Source: Desulfovibrio sp.
Lineage (GTDB): Bacteria > Desulfobacterota > Desulfovibrionia > Desulfovibrionales > Desulfovibrionaceae
Direction of reading: 5' to 3'
NCBI GenBank assembly: GCA_017454855.1
Contig: JAFTCE010000150.1
Location: forward strand, 1 to 64,000
DNA: 64,000 nt
Part shown: in pieces, positions 7,816-17,224 of the stretch
How positions within the stretch are numbered: the stretch's first letter is position 1
How the letters are laid out: each line of letters starts with the position of its first letter
The notes under the pieces: model-generated
Databases searched by the model: none
Told to the model about the DNA's origin: nothing
What the model saw: the letters and a program-made list of their open reading frames with translations, nothing else
Translations under genes and position numbers: made by a program

Positions 7816-8799
7816 TCAATACTGAACCGCACTGATTTTGGAAAGCCTGTCCATATTGTGGTAGGATTCAATATAGCGCAGCGTACCTGTCTTGCCGCGT
7901 ATGACCAGGGAATGCGTGACGGCTTGCTTTCCGATGTAGCGCACACCGCGCAAAAAATCGCCGCTTGAAATGCCAGTCGCCGCAAAGAAGCAATCATCGC
8001 TGCGCACCAGTTCATGCACCGTGAGAATTTCGCGCATGTCAATGCCCGCCTCGTTGATGGAATCCTTCTCCACATAGGACTGCGGATCAAGACGAGCCAG
8101 GATCTGCCCCCCCATGCCCTTGATGGCGCATGCGGCAAGTACGCCTTCCGGTGTACCGCCAGTACCCATCATGACGTCTACTCCGGAACGCGGATCCGCA
8201 GCCATAAGCGCACCAGCCACGTCGCCATCTGTCTGCAGCTTAATACGCGCTCCGGCTTCGCGGATTTCGGCAATAAGTTTTTCATGCCGCGGCTTGTCCA
8301 GCACAAAGACCACCAAATCCTGTATGCTCTTGCCCAGGGCTTGGGCAATATTTTTGAGGTTGACCTGCACTGGTGCGTCGAGATCCACCACATCGCGCGC
8401 TTCGTGGGACACAACCAGCTTTTGCATGTAGAAACTGGGACCTGGATTGAACATGCTGCCGCGAGGGGCCACGCCTACGACGGAAATGGCATTGGGACGG
8501 CCATAGGCCAGCAAATTCGTACCTTCCACGGGATCCACGGCCACATCCAGGCTAAGGCTTCCCCCGCCGCCCACATGCTCTCCGTTGAAAAGCATGGGCG
8601 CATGATCCTTCTCTCCCTCGCCGATAACCACGACGCCATTAATGTGGAGCGTGGAAAAACTTACACGCATGGCATCAACGGCGGCTCCGTCGCCGGCCTC
8701 CTTGTTGCCCCTGCCGAGCCACCGGGCTGAGGCAAGCGCGCCTGCCTCGGTAATACGTACAATATCCAGGGCCAAATTTCTTTCCGGTGCTTCCGCCAT
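7816..8799 (-). CDS. glpX: Class II fructose-1,6-bisphosphatase
   Basis: 327 residues, normal for GlpX. Visible family motifs are VVIGEGEKDHAPML near residue 58, DPVEGTNLLAYG near 88 (metal and phosphate binding, equivalent to D-P-[IL]-[DE]-G-T), and MMGTGGTPEGVLAACAI near 188. The enzyme makes fructose-6-phosphate in gluconeogenesis and is metal dependent. It starts at ATG 8799 with upstream GGAGGAGAAC, a good ribosome site. It stands apart from its neighbours, with nadE 105 bp upstream, and is probably transcribed alone or with nadE. Confidence 0.95.
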   Translation of the reverse strand: MAEAPERNLALDIVRITEAGALASARWLGRGNKEAGDGAAVDAMRVSFSTLHINGVVVIGEGEKDHAPMLFNGEHVGGGGSLSLDVAVDPVEGTNLLAYGRPNAISVVGVAPRGSMFNPGPSFYMQKLVVSHEARDVVDLDAPVQVNLKNIAQALGKSIQDLVVFVLDKPRHEKLIAEIREAGARIKLQTDGDVAGALMAADPRSGVDVMMGTGGTPEGVLAACAIKGMGGQILARLDPQSYVEKDSINEAGIDMREILTVHELVRSDDCFFAATGISSGDFLRGVRYIGKQAVTHSLVIRGKTGTLRYIESYHNMDRLSKISAVQY

Positions 8800-8904
8800 G
8801 TTCTCCTCCGCTTGCTCAATGTTGTATGCTCATTGCTCTTACCGCAGTGTGGCTGCCTCTTCAAGAGAAAAACCGTCCCGCTCAACACATCGTCAAAAAA
8901 ATTT

Positions 8905-10605
8905 TCACGCTTCGTCGCCCTGACCTTTGGGCAGGCGGAATACACCGGCCACGGGCGTCCGCCAAGCAGTGCCAAAGGGACTCGGACTGACCATCAGAAC
9001 CGGCGGAAGTTGTCGGCGTTTGAACTCCGAACGCAACAGCCTGTCCTGGATGTCCTGGCGCAAGAGATCGGCAGATTTCACCTTTGGCCTGGAGGCCGCT
9101 GATGGTCGCATAAGCTCCTCAAGAACGGGATCCAGCACGGCATAGGGGGGGAGACTGTCCTCATCCTTCTGGCCCGGACGCAGCTCTGCTGAAGGTGCCT
9201 TGACAAAAATTTCCTCCGGAATGCCCCCGATGTGGGCATTATACCAATGCCCGAGGGCATAGACCTGCGTCTTGGTCACATCGCCGATGACGCCGAGGGC
9301 GCCCACAGTGTCGCCATACAAGGTACAGTAGCCCACGGCGCATTCGCTCTTGTTGCCGGTATTGAGTACCAGAGCGCCGGCCCTGTTGGCCAAGGCCATC
9401 ACCAGGGTTCCGCGTATGCGGGACTGGATGTTTTCAAGGGTTACATCCCCTGGCCGCTCGGCAAAAAGGGCAAAACCCGGGGCAAGCGTCGTTGCGTAGA
9501 CGCGCATAATATCCTCTATGGGCAAGGTCACGGTGGCCATACCCAGGTTGGCCGCGAGCCGCGCCGCATCGGACAGGGAACCCGGGCTGCTGTACGGCGA
9601 CGGCATGAGGACGCCCGTGACATGTTCCGATCCCAGGGCCTCTACGGCCACGCAGGCCACAAGAGCCGAATCCATGCCGCCCGAGAGCGCCACTATAGCT
9701 TTTTGCCCTCCGCACTTGCGCACGAAATCACGCGTCCCCAGGACGAGCGCATGCCAGCAGTCCTCCTCTGCACAGGCGCAGAGCCTCTCCACCCTGGAAC
9801 CCCCCTGTTCAGAGGCAGTATTCACCACAAGGACATCTTCCTCAAATGCCTTGCCGCGGGCCAGCAATTGTCCCGTTGGGTCAAAGACACAACTCTGGCC
9901 GTTGTACACACGACAGTCGTTTCCGCCGACCATATTCACAGAAAAAATGTGCATATGCTGACGCGCCGCCACCTGGGAAAGCAGCCGTTCCCGGGACTCC
10001 TGTGATCCCTGCCAAAAAGGCGAGGCCGCCATGTGTACCAGGGCGTCAACGCCACGCCGAAGCAATTCCACGAGGGCGCTGCCCCCATGCCCAACATTCC
10101 AAAAGGATCCATCCTCGTTCAACGATTGTTCACACAGAACCACGCCCAAACGCCAGCCATTCACGGTCACGATGCCGCAGGAAAAACCCCTGTCAAAAAA
10201 ACGAGCATCCTCGTCCCCACAGTCCAGCCCTGCTTGGGCGTCCCAGCTCAATTCCTGATTGCGATATGCCTTGCGCGAAACGACTTGCCAGCCCCCCTTC
10301 TGCACAAGCGCTGCCACGTTGGACAGCAGTCCGTTGGCATAGACGCTGGGCACGGGCACGCCCACGAGCAGGGCGGGACCGTCTTGCAATGACGCTGCCA
10401 GCATGTCCAGAGATTTGAGACAAGCCGCCGAAAACCCCCCGAGCTGTAAAAAATGGCCAGGCGTCACGCCGCACAGCGCAAGTTCGGGTGTGACGCAGAG
10501 ATCGACGCCCTCCTGAGCCGCCTGACGCACTGCGTTCTGCACACGTGCCAGGTTTCCGGCCACATCACCGTTGACGCTGTTACACTGCAAAAGCGCTATC
10601 TTCAT
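8905..10605 (-). CDS. nadE: Glutamine-dependent NAD+ synthetase
   Basis: 566 residues from ATG 10605, preceded by AGAAAGGA. The N-terminal half is a nitrilase-type glutaminase domain: MKIALLQCNSVNGDVAGN, PELALCGVTP and the catalytic cysteine in GVVLCEQSLN. The C-terminal half is the ATP pyrophosphatase synthetase: the P-loop IVALSGGMDSALVA, then LMPSPYSS, NTGNKSECAVGYCTLYGD and an EIFVKAPSAELRPGQKDEDSLPPY-like substrate-binding stretch. It converts deamido-NAD+ to NAD+ with glutamine as the nitrogen source. The longer open frame upstream is rejected because it runs through homopolymer tracts. Confidence 0.95.
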   Translation of the reverse strand: MKIALLQCNSVNGDVAGNLARVQNAVRQAAQEGVDLCVTPELALCGVTPGHFLQLGGFSAACLKSLDMLAASLQDGPALLVGVPVPSVYANGLLSNVAALVQKGGWQVVSRKAYRNQELSWDAQAGLDCGDEDARFFDRGFSCGIVTVNGWRLGVVLCEQSLNEDGSFWNVGHGGSALVELLRRGVDALVHMAASPFWQGSQESRERLLSQVAARQHMHIFSVNMVGGNDCRVYNGQSCVFDPTGQLLARGKAFEEDVLVVNTASEQGGSRVERLCACAEEDCWHALVLGTRDFVRKCGGQKAIVALSGGMDSALVACVAVEALGSEHVTGVLMPSPYSSPGSLSDAARLAANLGMATVTLPIEDIMRVYATTLAPGFALFAERPGDVTLENIQSRIRGTLVMALANRAGALVLNTGNKSECAVGYCTLYGDTVGALGVIGDVTKTQVYALGHWYNAHIGGIPEEIFVKAPSAELRPGQKDEDSLPPYAVLDPVLEELMRPSAASRPKVKSADLLRQDIQDRLLRSEFKRRQLPPVLMVSPSPFGTAWRTPVAGVFRLPKGQGDEA

Positions 10606-10701
10606 CAAACATTCCTTTCTCTTTGCGACCTCGCCCTTTCTTTGTGGGGGGAAATGCTCCGGTAGACCTTGGCAAAGAGCCAGAGAACAGAGAACTTTTC
10701 C

Positions 10702-10718
10702 TTTTTTTGGGGGGGGGG
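10702..10718. repeat. T7G10 homopolymer tract upstream of nadE
   Basis: Seven T followed by ten G, then AAATGCCC. A related copy, TTTGTGGGGGGAAATGC with six G, lies about 60 bp nearer to nadE. The tract is in the 148-bp spacer between ubiD and nadE. Poly-G runs of this length are prone to slippage and could change spacing in a leader or promoter. Confidence 0.6.
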
Positions 10719-10753
10719 AAATGCCCTGCACAGACGTTACGGCGCTTGCGCCG

Positions 10754-12616
10754 TCACAACAGACCGTGCAACGGCCCGCCTGGAGCCGCCAAGGCGTCCA
10801 CGCGCCGCGTGACGCTTTCCTCCTCTTCCAATGGGGGGGCATGAAAGGGCTTCAATCGTGCGTCCAGCACCAAAGGGGCCTTGCACGACCAATGCTTGGC
10901 ACATATGGAGGCCAAGACTCCATATGTATCTGTCGCCGGATCCGAACGCGTAAAGGCGACCCAGAGAAAATTGTCCAGGCTGGCAGCGCAAAAATCCGGA
11001 TCATCGACCACCACCACCAAGGGAAATGCTTCGCGCCCGGGCCATGCGGCCAAGGCTCGCGTCAGGGCATCCATGCTCGGATCCTGCTGGTTGCGTGCCA
11101 AGACATGCCTTGGACCGCCCAAGGCCAGAAGCCCCTGACCTGCGACACGCACAGGGCCAAATCCCTGCGGCAGTTGCGGAAAATCCGCCGTCGGGCCGCT
11201 CAACTCCCCCGCCAGTTCGCGACGCTTGCGTCCGGCAGAAGCCCACAAGAGCTTGGATCCGCAATTAAGTCCCAGCCCCGTATAGTCCAAAGTGTCCGTG
11301 GTGCTGCGCGTAATGAAGTGCAGGTCGGTGGCGAAATCCACGCGCTCCAGCATGTGGCGTAAAAACGTCGGAACATGACGGGCACTGAGATTTGCGTCAT
11401 CCTCATGGGCAGCCAGCAGCACATACTTGGCCAGGGACGTCTGCGTATTGCCCAGCAAGTGCAGCCCCGCCGTAATCAATTCGCGCGGCACGCGCTCAGC
11501 CTCATAAGGTGTGTACCGCTCACTTCCCACGGCCAGGAGCAAGGGATGCACGCCGGCCACATCCACGGCATGCACTTCGCGCACCCCGGGGAAGACCTGC
11601 GACACCAGGGGGCCTGTCAATTCATGGATGAACTCGCCAAAAATCGTGTCTTCCTGCGGCGGGCGGCCCACAGATGTCAGGGGCCAAATGGCATCCTTGC
11701 GGTGATATACCGCTTCCACCCGCAGGACGGGGAAATTGTGCTTCAGACTGTAATAGCCCATGTGATCGCCAAAAGGGCCTTCCGGCTTGCACTGTGGCAG
11801 CACATGGCCACTAAGGCAAAAATCCGCCTGCTCTAACACAGGCAGGGGCAGACCCTCCACGCTTGCCATCGGCACACGCGCCCCATCCAGCATACCGGCA
11901 AAGCGCAGCTCGGACAGCCCTTCGGGCAAGGGCATGACCGCCGCAACGCTGAGTCCCGGCGGGCCGCCCACATAGACATGCACGGGCAATGCCTGGCCCT
12001 TGGCCAAGGCGTGCGCATGGTGCGCACCAATGCCCCGGTGTATCTGGTAGTGCAGTCCGACCTCGTCGGCGGCATACTCGTTGCCAGCAAGCTGCACGCG
12101 GTACATTCCCAGATTAGAAGCTCCCGGACCTGGCCGGTCGGGATCTTCCGTATAGACAAGGGGCAGTGTGATAAAAGGGCCGCCGTCACGAGGCCAGCTT
12201 GTGTATCTGGGCAACTGGGCCAGGGAGCTGCGGCATTGCAGAACGGGGATGCGCTCTGCCCGCCCCTTGCGCAGGCGCGGAGACATGCGCAGTACGCCAG
12301 GCATGGCCTGCAGCAAGCGCCAAGGATGCTTCAGCTCTGCCAGGAGATTGCCCCTGGCAGCCAATACGGCGTGCAGGGCTGGCAAGCTATCTCGGAACAG
12401 AAAGTGCAGACGTTCGCGCGTACCAAAAAGATTGGCCAGCACGGGAAAGGCCGTCCCCTTGACCCGTGTAAACAGCAAGGCCGGTGCCTTGGCCCTGAAA
12501 GCCCGACGCGCTATGGCGGCCAGTTCCAGGTGGGGATCCACCTCGCAATCCACACATGCCAGATGCCCGTGCGCCAGCAAATCGTCCGCGCATTCCCGCA
12601 GGCTCCTATACCCCAT
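10754..12616 (-). CDS. UbiD-family prenyl-FMN-dependent decarboxylase
   Basis: 620 residues from ATG 12616 (MGYRSLRECADDLLAHGHL). The sequence follows UbiD: an N-terminal FMN-fold domain with ANLFGTRER, the central GPFITLPLVYTEDP and NLGMYRVQL segments, and KPEGPFGDHMGYYS near residue 285 with the conserved acidic residue used in decarboxylation. The C-terminal part is longer than in aromatic-acid UbiD and resembles the menaquinone-pathway decarboxylases of anaerobes. It probably acts in menaquinone (futalosine) or ubiquinone-like biosynthesis, but the substrate is not decided by sequence. Its start overlaps the Nudix gene by 11 bp, so the two are co-transcribed. Confidence 0.85.
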   Translation of the reverse strand: MGYRSLRECADDLLAHGHLACVDCEVDPHLELAAIARRAFRAKAPALLFTRVKGTAFPVLANLFGTRERLHFLFRDSLPALHAVLAARGNLLAELKHPWRLLQAMPGVLRMSPRLRKGRAERIPVLQCRSSLAQLPRYTSWPRDGGPFITLPLVYTEDPDRPGPGASNLGMYRVQLAGNEYAADEVGLHYQIHRGIGAHHAHALAKGQALPVHVYVGGPPGLSVAAVMPLPEGLSELRFAGMLDGARVPMASVEGLPLPVLEQADFCLSGHVLPQCKPEGPFGDHMGYYSLKHNFPVLRVEAVYHRKDAIWPLTSVGRPPQEDTIFGEFIHELTGPLVSQVFPGVREVHAVDVAGVHPLLLAVGSERYTPYEAERVPRELITAGLHLLGNTQTSLAKYVLLAAHEDDANLSARHVPTFLRHMLERVDFATDLHFITRSTTDTLDYTGLGLNCGSKLLWASAGRKRRELAGELSGPTADFPQLPQGFGPVRVAGQGLLALGGPRHVLARNQQDPSMDALTRALAAWPGREAFPLVVVVDDPDFCAASLDNFLWVAFTRSDPATDTYGVLASICAKHWSCKAPLVLDARLKPFHAPPLEEEESVTRRVDALAAPGGPLHGLL

Positions 12617-13145
12617 GCAAGCCCTCTGCAGATGATCTTTCGCCCCTGACCTCAGAGGCCGCCTGCGGCCAGGGCTGCACAGCGGCCAGGGAACGCGTGC
12701 CCGCCAGGACTTGGGCAAAATCCGCCAAAATTTGCGCATGGTCAAACACAAGAGGCCGGGGCAGATTGTCGAGCTGATAAAATGCCGCTTGCGCAGCATC
12801 GTCGCCGGCCTGCAGAGCTTCGGGATTGCGTGGCCTTCCCGTAAACACCACGGTCAGGGTATGCAGACGCGGGTCGCGGTCGGGGCGGGAATACACCCCA
12901 AGCACGCCGGTCAGCTCCACATCCAGGCCCGTTTCTTCGCGCATTTCACGCACGGCAGCAACCTCGGCGCATTCTCCTTCATCAATGAAACCGCCGGGCA
13001 GGGCATAGCCCAGTGGCGCGTTGGCCCTTCGAATGATGACAACGCCATGTTCAGGCGTATAGATGACCACATCCGCCGTGGGCGTGGGATTGCGAAAACA
13101 GGAATACGGCTTGCCGCAGTGTGGACAAATGACCTCATGTCGCAT
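12606..13145 (-). CDS. Nudix hydrolase (ADP-ribose pyrophosphatase-like)
   Basis: 179 residues from ATG 13145. The N-terminus has a probable zinc ribbon, ICPHCGKPYSC, as in NudC-like or zinc-ribbon Nudix enzymes. The Nudix box is complete: GGFIDEGECAEV followed by REMREETGL, which fits G-x5-E-x7-R-E-x-x-E-E-x-G. The rest is typical of enzymes that hydrolyse ADP-ribose or oxidised nucleotides; the precise substrate is unknown. It overlaps the ubiD start and is 145 bp from tsaC. Confidence 0.85.
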   Translation of the reverse strand: MRHEVICPHCGKPYSCFRNPTPTADVVIYTPEHGVVIIRRANAPLGYALPGGFIDEGECAEVAAVREMREETGLDVELTGVLGVYSRPDRDPRLHTLTVVFTGRPRNPEALQAGDDAAQAAFYQLDNLPRPLVFDHAQILADFAQVLAGTRSLAAVQPWPQAASEVRGERSSAEGLHGV

Positions 13146-13290
13146 TAAAGCCTCCCTGGCAACAGGCTTCGCCAAAGACGGATGGCTTTTCTCCTTCCGC
13201 CCTGCTGCATACTATACTCCGCTCTGAGCTGCGTCGCAAGGACTGTACGAACCTGCCTGCGTGCAACCCGGTCAGGAAAAACGTCTGACC

Positions 13291-13989
13291 TCATACGACG
13301 GCAAAGCCTGCCTTTGTCAGTGCAGCTACGCTGACAGCGCCCTCGCGCACCATGCGCAGCGCCCAGCCCTGCCCCCTGCGTAGGGGTTCCACAATGGTTG
13401 ACGGCTTTCCGCCACAGGGCGGTAGCGCGCCTGCAAGCACGGGCAGGCAAGACGGGGAGTACGTGTCCGACAGTGTTGCATTGCACGCTTGCAGCGCTGC
13501 CAGCAGTTTTTCGTCCAAATCCTCCATACGACGCGGGGCCGACATGCCGCTCACGTTGGCGCTGCTGGCCGTCAACACGCCCCCTGCCCGCAGGGCCAGC
13601 GCCGCAGCCTGGGGATGGGATGTTACACGCAGGGCAATACGACCGTTCGCATCCACAAGCGGCAGGGGCAGGGGGACGCGGACGGGCAGCAGGACGGTGA
13701 GTGGCCCGGGCCAAAAGGCACACAGCCCAGGCGGCATCATTGTGAGGTCAGCCACGCTGCCCACCTGAGACACATGGCCGGCCAGCAGTGGCAATGGCTT
13801 GTGGACGGGACGTTGCTTTACCTGATATACTCGCGCCACGGCTTCGGCGTCAGCGGCTAGACAGGCCAGCCCGTACAAGGTCTCTGTGGGCAAGACAAGC
13901 ATGCCGCCGCAACGCAAAAGCTGTGCGGACTCCGCAAGATCAATCCCCAATGCTGCGCCGTCAGGCGCAGGCCACAGGCAGGAAAACAT
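13291..13989 (-). CDS. tsaC: Threonylcarbamoyl-AMP synthase (Sua5/YrdC/TsaC family)
   Basis: About 232 residues. LRCGGMLVLPTETLYGLAC is the characteristic N-terminal motif, followed by KQRPVHKPLPLL, FWPGPLTVLLP, ALRVTSHP and LTASSANVSGM. The enzyme makes threonylcarbamoyl-adenylate from threonine, bicarbonate and ATP for the t6A37 modification of tRNAs. The start is unsure: ATG 13989 is used here, with another at 14013. Either one overlaps the beginning of the divergent rlmH gene. Confidence 0.9.
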   Translation of the reverse strand: MFSCLWPAPDGAALGIDLAESAQLLRCGGMLVLPTETLYGLACLAADAEAVARVYQVKQRPVHKPLPLLAGHVSQVGSVADLTMMPPGLCAFWPGPLTVLLPVRVPLPLPLVDANGRIALRVTSHPQAAALALRAGGVLTASSANVSGMSAPRRMEDLDEKLLAALQACNATLSDTYSPSCLPVLAGALPPCGGKPSTIVEPLRRGQGWALRMVREGAVSVAALTKAGFAVV

Positions 13990-14455
13990 GGCTGGCAAAT
14001 CCTTGCGCTGCATATGCGTTGGCAAAGTAAAAACAGCTTTCTGGAAAGAGGCCGCCGCTCATTACGCCCAGCGTCTTTCCCGCTGGCGCCGTCTGGAACT
14101 GACCGAAGTCCGCGACGGTGACGCTGCCCTGCCACCTGGACAGCGCAACGCCGTGGAAGGTCGCCGTCTTCTGGAAGCCCTGAGGCCAGAGGACATCCCC
14201 TTTGTGCTTGACGAACATGGGCAAAGGCATACCTCGTCTCGACTGGCCGACCTGCTGCGCCAGACAGACGCGACCGGTCGCCCCTGCTTCATCGTGGGCG
14301 GCCCCTGGGGCCTTGATCCCGAGGTACTGCGCAGCGCCGCAGCCTGCATCAGTCTTTCGGACATGACCCTGCCCCACGAGCTGGCCCGCGTCGTCCTCCT
14401 GGAACAGCTCTACCGTGCCGAAACCATCCTGCGCAACATTCCCTATCATCATTAA
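13988..14455 (+). CDS. rlmH: 23S rRNA pseudouridine-1915 N3-methyltransferase RlmH
   Basis: 155 residues, the usual length of this SPOUT-fold enzyme. The N-terminus MAGKSLRCICVGKVK is typical, and the knotted C-terminal half shows FIVGGPWGLDPEV, ISLSDMTLPHELARVVLLEQLYRA and the ending ILRNIPYHH, the family's SAM-binding and terminal signature. The ATG at 13988 shares two bases with the ATG of tsaC on the other strand. It is the only rightward gene between the nadE group and the oligosaccharyltransferase, which converges on it 12 bp away. Confidence 0.95.
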   Translation: MAGKSLRCICVGKVKTAFWKEAAAHYAQRLSRWRRLELTEVRDGDAALPPGQRNAVEGRRLLEALRPEDIPFVLDEHGQRHTSSRLADLLRQTDATGRPCFIVGGPWGLDPEVLRSAAACISLSDMTLPHELARVVLLEQLYRAETILRNIPYHH

Positions 14456-14467
14456 GAACACCATCGG

Positions 14468-16831
14468 CTACAGCACTTCGTAAATCCTGGCAAAAACATT
14501 ATCATAGGTGAGCTTGAAATACGGGGAAATCTCCGGATGCTGCGGATCGCCCACCAACAAGCGAACCATGAGTGACGTGTGCAGCCTCGCGTCCATGGCC
14601 AATTTTTCATCTGTGACGCGGTTGAACAAAAAATTAATATTGCGACGGCTGGAAAGAAAAGCCTGTTGTTCCTCACGCCTAGCCTTGGGGTGAGCGTCAA
14701 ACCATTCGCGAATGTAGTCGCGCAGGGTGACGCCCGTTTCTTCAAACACCGTTATGGAAGAGGCGAAAATGGCGCTGCTATTGCCATCAAGGCGCACTTC
14801 GCCACTGTCGAGCCTGTACGCCAGGGCCTGCGGTACGATGGAAAGCGCCCCGCCCTCGCCAGTGCGGGTAACGAAGTTCCAGTTGCCAAAATTGCTGATC
14901 CAGAAACCCAGACGCAACATCTCAAAACTGACCAGCACATATTGCCGATCCCCGCCTTCAATAAGCGGCGTCTCGGGTGAACGTAACCTATCCATCAGTT
15001 CTTGAGCGGCCTTGCCATCCATATTCGCAAAAACCTTGCCGGGACCACCGCATTTGGCCGTATAGCGGATGAGCTGCCGCGCAAAGCGCGGATTGTCCGT
15101 GGCAAAGATGGCTGCCGGCAGATACAGTGAAGGGCCTGCATGCTGCGCACCATCGGCAATGGCTTCCCTGCGGGCAAAATGATGGGCAGCATATCCCCAA
15201 TCCCACCAAATCCAGATTGTCGCATCCTCAGGCGTCATGGAACGCGCTCGCGAAAGTGCTTCTGCATGTCGTCGGTTGATCACCGGCCCTTGTGACATGG
15301 CGGGTATCAATTCCGCAAGCGGCGCCACAAGCAGCATCAGTACCAAGGCAGCAGTCAACACGCCTGCAGCAGCGCGCCATGTCGTCCTAAGCAAGCCTTG
15401 CACCAGCCAAAACAGGGGCAGGACAAGTCCCAAGGCCATGACTGGCGCACCAAACATGACCATGCGTCCACCCATGCGGATGCTCACTAGGCCCAACGCC
15501 GCTAACGGCAAGAGAAAGAGTGCGCCCGGTCGCCGCAGAACCAACAGGACAAAGCCCAGCATACCGAAGGCAGCGGCTTCCACCCAGGGGTGGAAATACG
15601 AAAGAATACCGCTAAAACTCAAGTCCTGAACTTCGATAATGGACTGCGCCACGGAAGGATAGACCAGGCCCGTGCTGACGACGTCGCCCGTATGTTTCAC
15701 ATAGGCGTTGATGTGATTCACAATGGTTGTGAAAATCTCCCCGCAGAACACGAGTACGACCACGCCGCCCCATAACATGGCCAGGAGCCACGGCTTACAA
15801 AGTAGGCGACGCACATACAGGCCTAGCCGCGTGCCAGCCCACAGCAGACACAGGCTGAACGCGAAGCCAACTGGGCCGACGAGTGTAGGCAATGCATAGG
15901 CCATGCTCCCCAGAAGCAGCAGAGAGCGCCGTCCACGCGGCGCCATGACCAGACTTAACAAGGCCAGCAGAACCACATTATAGCGTATGAGATACGGAAA
16001 TACCGAATGCCACTCCTGAGTCCACCAGGAAATGACACCAGAGGCGCCCAGGAGGGCAATCCACTGCCAGCGCAAGGGATTGCCCAGGTGTTCGTCCTGC
16101 ACGGCTGGCGCTGGCAGCGCCGCATTGGTTGGCTGTTGGAACCACATGCGCCTGGCCGCCACAAAGCCCGATGTCATGGTCAGGCGGCGCAAGACCATGC
16201 GGGGCAGAAGCATGTAGCGCATGGCCCATGTGGCTGGAACAAGCGTCATCAGCAGGGGGAAAAACAGCGTCACGAGATCGGTATCGTAAAAGCCCAGAAG
16301 GGTTCGCCCCAAAAAACCGGGCGATATGGATGCGAGTACGCCTGCGGCTACACCAGCCTCCATGCTGCCTAAAGCCCATGCCCAGGCATAGACAATAACC
16401 GCCACCAGGCTGGCCAGCACCGCCGGAAACCAGAAGGCCACAATGGCTGGGGGAAAGCCCAGCCAATCGGCCATGCCTTTGAGCATCACAGACATGGGGT
16501 GTCCCACAGCCAGGCCAAAGCCTTCCGCACCGGCGACCCAGGTGTAGGCGTCATGCGTGGCAAGAAGCCATTCGCTGCCCAGCCGGTACTCCGGGTCTTG
16601 CCAACATGGCCATTCCAACATGCGCAAGCCAAAAGCCAGACCAAAGGTGACCAGTCCCCAGCAGAGTCCACGCAGCCAATAGCGCCACGGGGGAACATGG
16701 GACAGCGTGGCGCGCTGCACCTCTGCGTGGGCATCGAGCGCGGGGTCAAGACGATCGCCTTGATCAGGCTGCTGCACAGCAGCATCCGATGGGGTCGAAG
16801 GGATTGTAAGTCTCTCGTGACGCATACACAT
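14468..16831 (-). CDS. pglB: STT3/PglB-type oligosaccharyltransferase
   Basis: About 787 residues. A hydrophobic N-terminal half with 11-13 membrane segments is followed by a soluble C-terminal domain. Motifs fit the N-glycosylation transferase family: DAYTWVAG (first acidic motif near residue 95), GFYDTDL (D-x-D motif near 185), SVAQSIIEVQDLSF (external loop acidic motif) and WWDWGY near residue 540, the variant of WWDYG that binds the sequon. The enzyme moves lipid-linked glycan to Asn in exported proteins. No other glycosylation genes are in the window. ATG 16831 is used; a second in-frame ATG lies at 16825 with a GGA-containing site before it. Confidence 0.88.
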   Translation of the reverse strand: MCMRHERLTIPSTPSDAAVQQPDQGDRLDPALDAHAEVQRATLSHVPPWRYWLRGLCWGLVTFGLAFGLRMLEWPCWQDPEYRLGSEWLLATHDAYTWVAGAEGFGLAVGHPMSVMLKGMADWLGFPPAIVAFWFPAVLASLVAVIVYAWAWALGSMEAGVAAGVLASISPGFLGRTLLGFYDTDLVTLFFPLLMTLVPATWAMRYMLLPRMVLRRLTMTSGFVAARRMWFQQPTNAALPAPAVQDEHLGNPLRWQWIALLGASGVISWWTQEWHSVFPYLIRYNVVLLALLSLVMAPRGRRSLLLLGSMAYALPTLVGPVGFAFSLCLLWAGTRLGLYVRRLLCKPWLLAMLWGGVVVLVFCGEIFTTIVNHINAYVKHTGDVVSTGLVYPSVAQSIIEVQDLSFSGILSYFHPWVEAAAFGMLGFVLLVLRRPGALFLLPLAALGLVSIRMGGRMVMFGAPVMALGLVLPLFWLVQGLLRTTWRAAAGVLTAALVLMLLVAPLAELIPAMSQGPVINRRHAEALSRARSMTPEDATIWIWWDWGYAAHHFARREAIADGAQHAGPSLYLPAAIFATDNPRFARQLIRYTAKCGGPGKVFANMDGKAAQELMDRLRSPETPLIEGGDRQYVLVSFEMLRLGFWISNFGNWNFVTRTGEGGALSIVPQALAYRLDSGEVRLDGNSSAIFASSITVFEETGVTLRDYIREWFDAHPKARREEQQAFLSSRRNINFLFNRVTDEKLAMDARLHTSLMVRLLVGDPQHPEISPYFKLTYDNVFARIYEVL

Positions 16832-17224
16832 TCCAGAACTGCTTTTGACGGATTGCCGTTCAGCGCAATCTACGCAATCCACGCAAGCAAGGCAATCGGG
16901 GCACTCGTGGGTGTGTTCAGAAAATTTGCTTGACTAATTTTTGTTTTTGGCTGATATAAAACAAAAAATAGAGACTTTACAGTAAAGTTTGTGGGTAAAG
17001 GACATTTACTAGGGCATGTCGTCCAAGCATAGCCCAATGGTACCATTTTCCCAGAGTTACAGGCGCACTGCCAGAAGAAGTGCGCACGTGAATGCCGTCA
17101 AGTACGCGAAACTGCAAAAGCGTAGCATTGACTGAGGTGTAACTGCGCGATTATGACGGCGGAGCAAGACACGGCAAGGGTGGTTGAAATTCTTTTGGTG
17201 GACTTGAGATGATTACCCTCATCT
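16832..17224. other. Gene-poor spacer at the start of an AT-rich island
   Basis: Between pglB and the orphan ORF there is no convincing gene. It contains a rightward promoter-like pair (16930-16958) and a perfect 15-bp palindrome at 16974-16988 (ACTTTAC/GTAAAGT). From about 17010 to 17220 the composition is mixed, and short frames in several registers look like decayed mobile-element sequence, but I could not name a family. Confidence 0.5.
16930..16958 (+). promoter_or_regulatory. Rightward sigma70-like promoter with adjacent palindrome
   Basis: TTGACT at 16930-16935 and GATATA at 16953-16958 are separated by 17 bp. The 15-bp palindrome ACTTTACAGTAAAGT begins 15 bp downstream, where an operator would overlap the transcript start. 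It points toward the AT-rich ORF. Confidence 0.4.
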
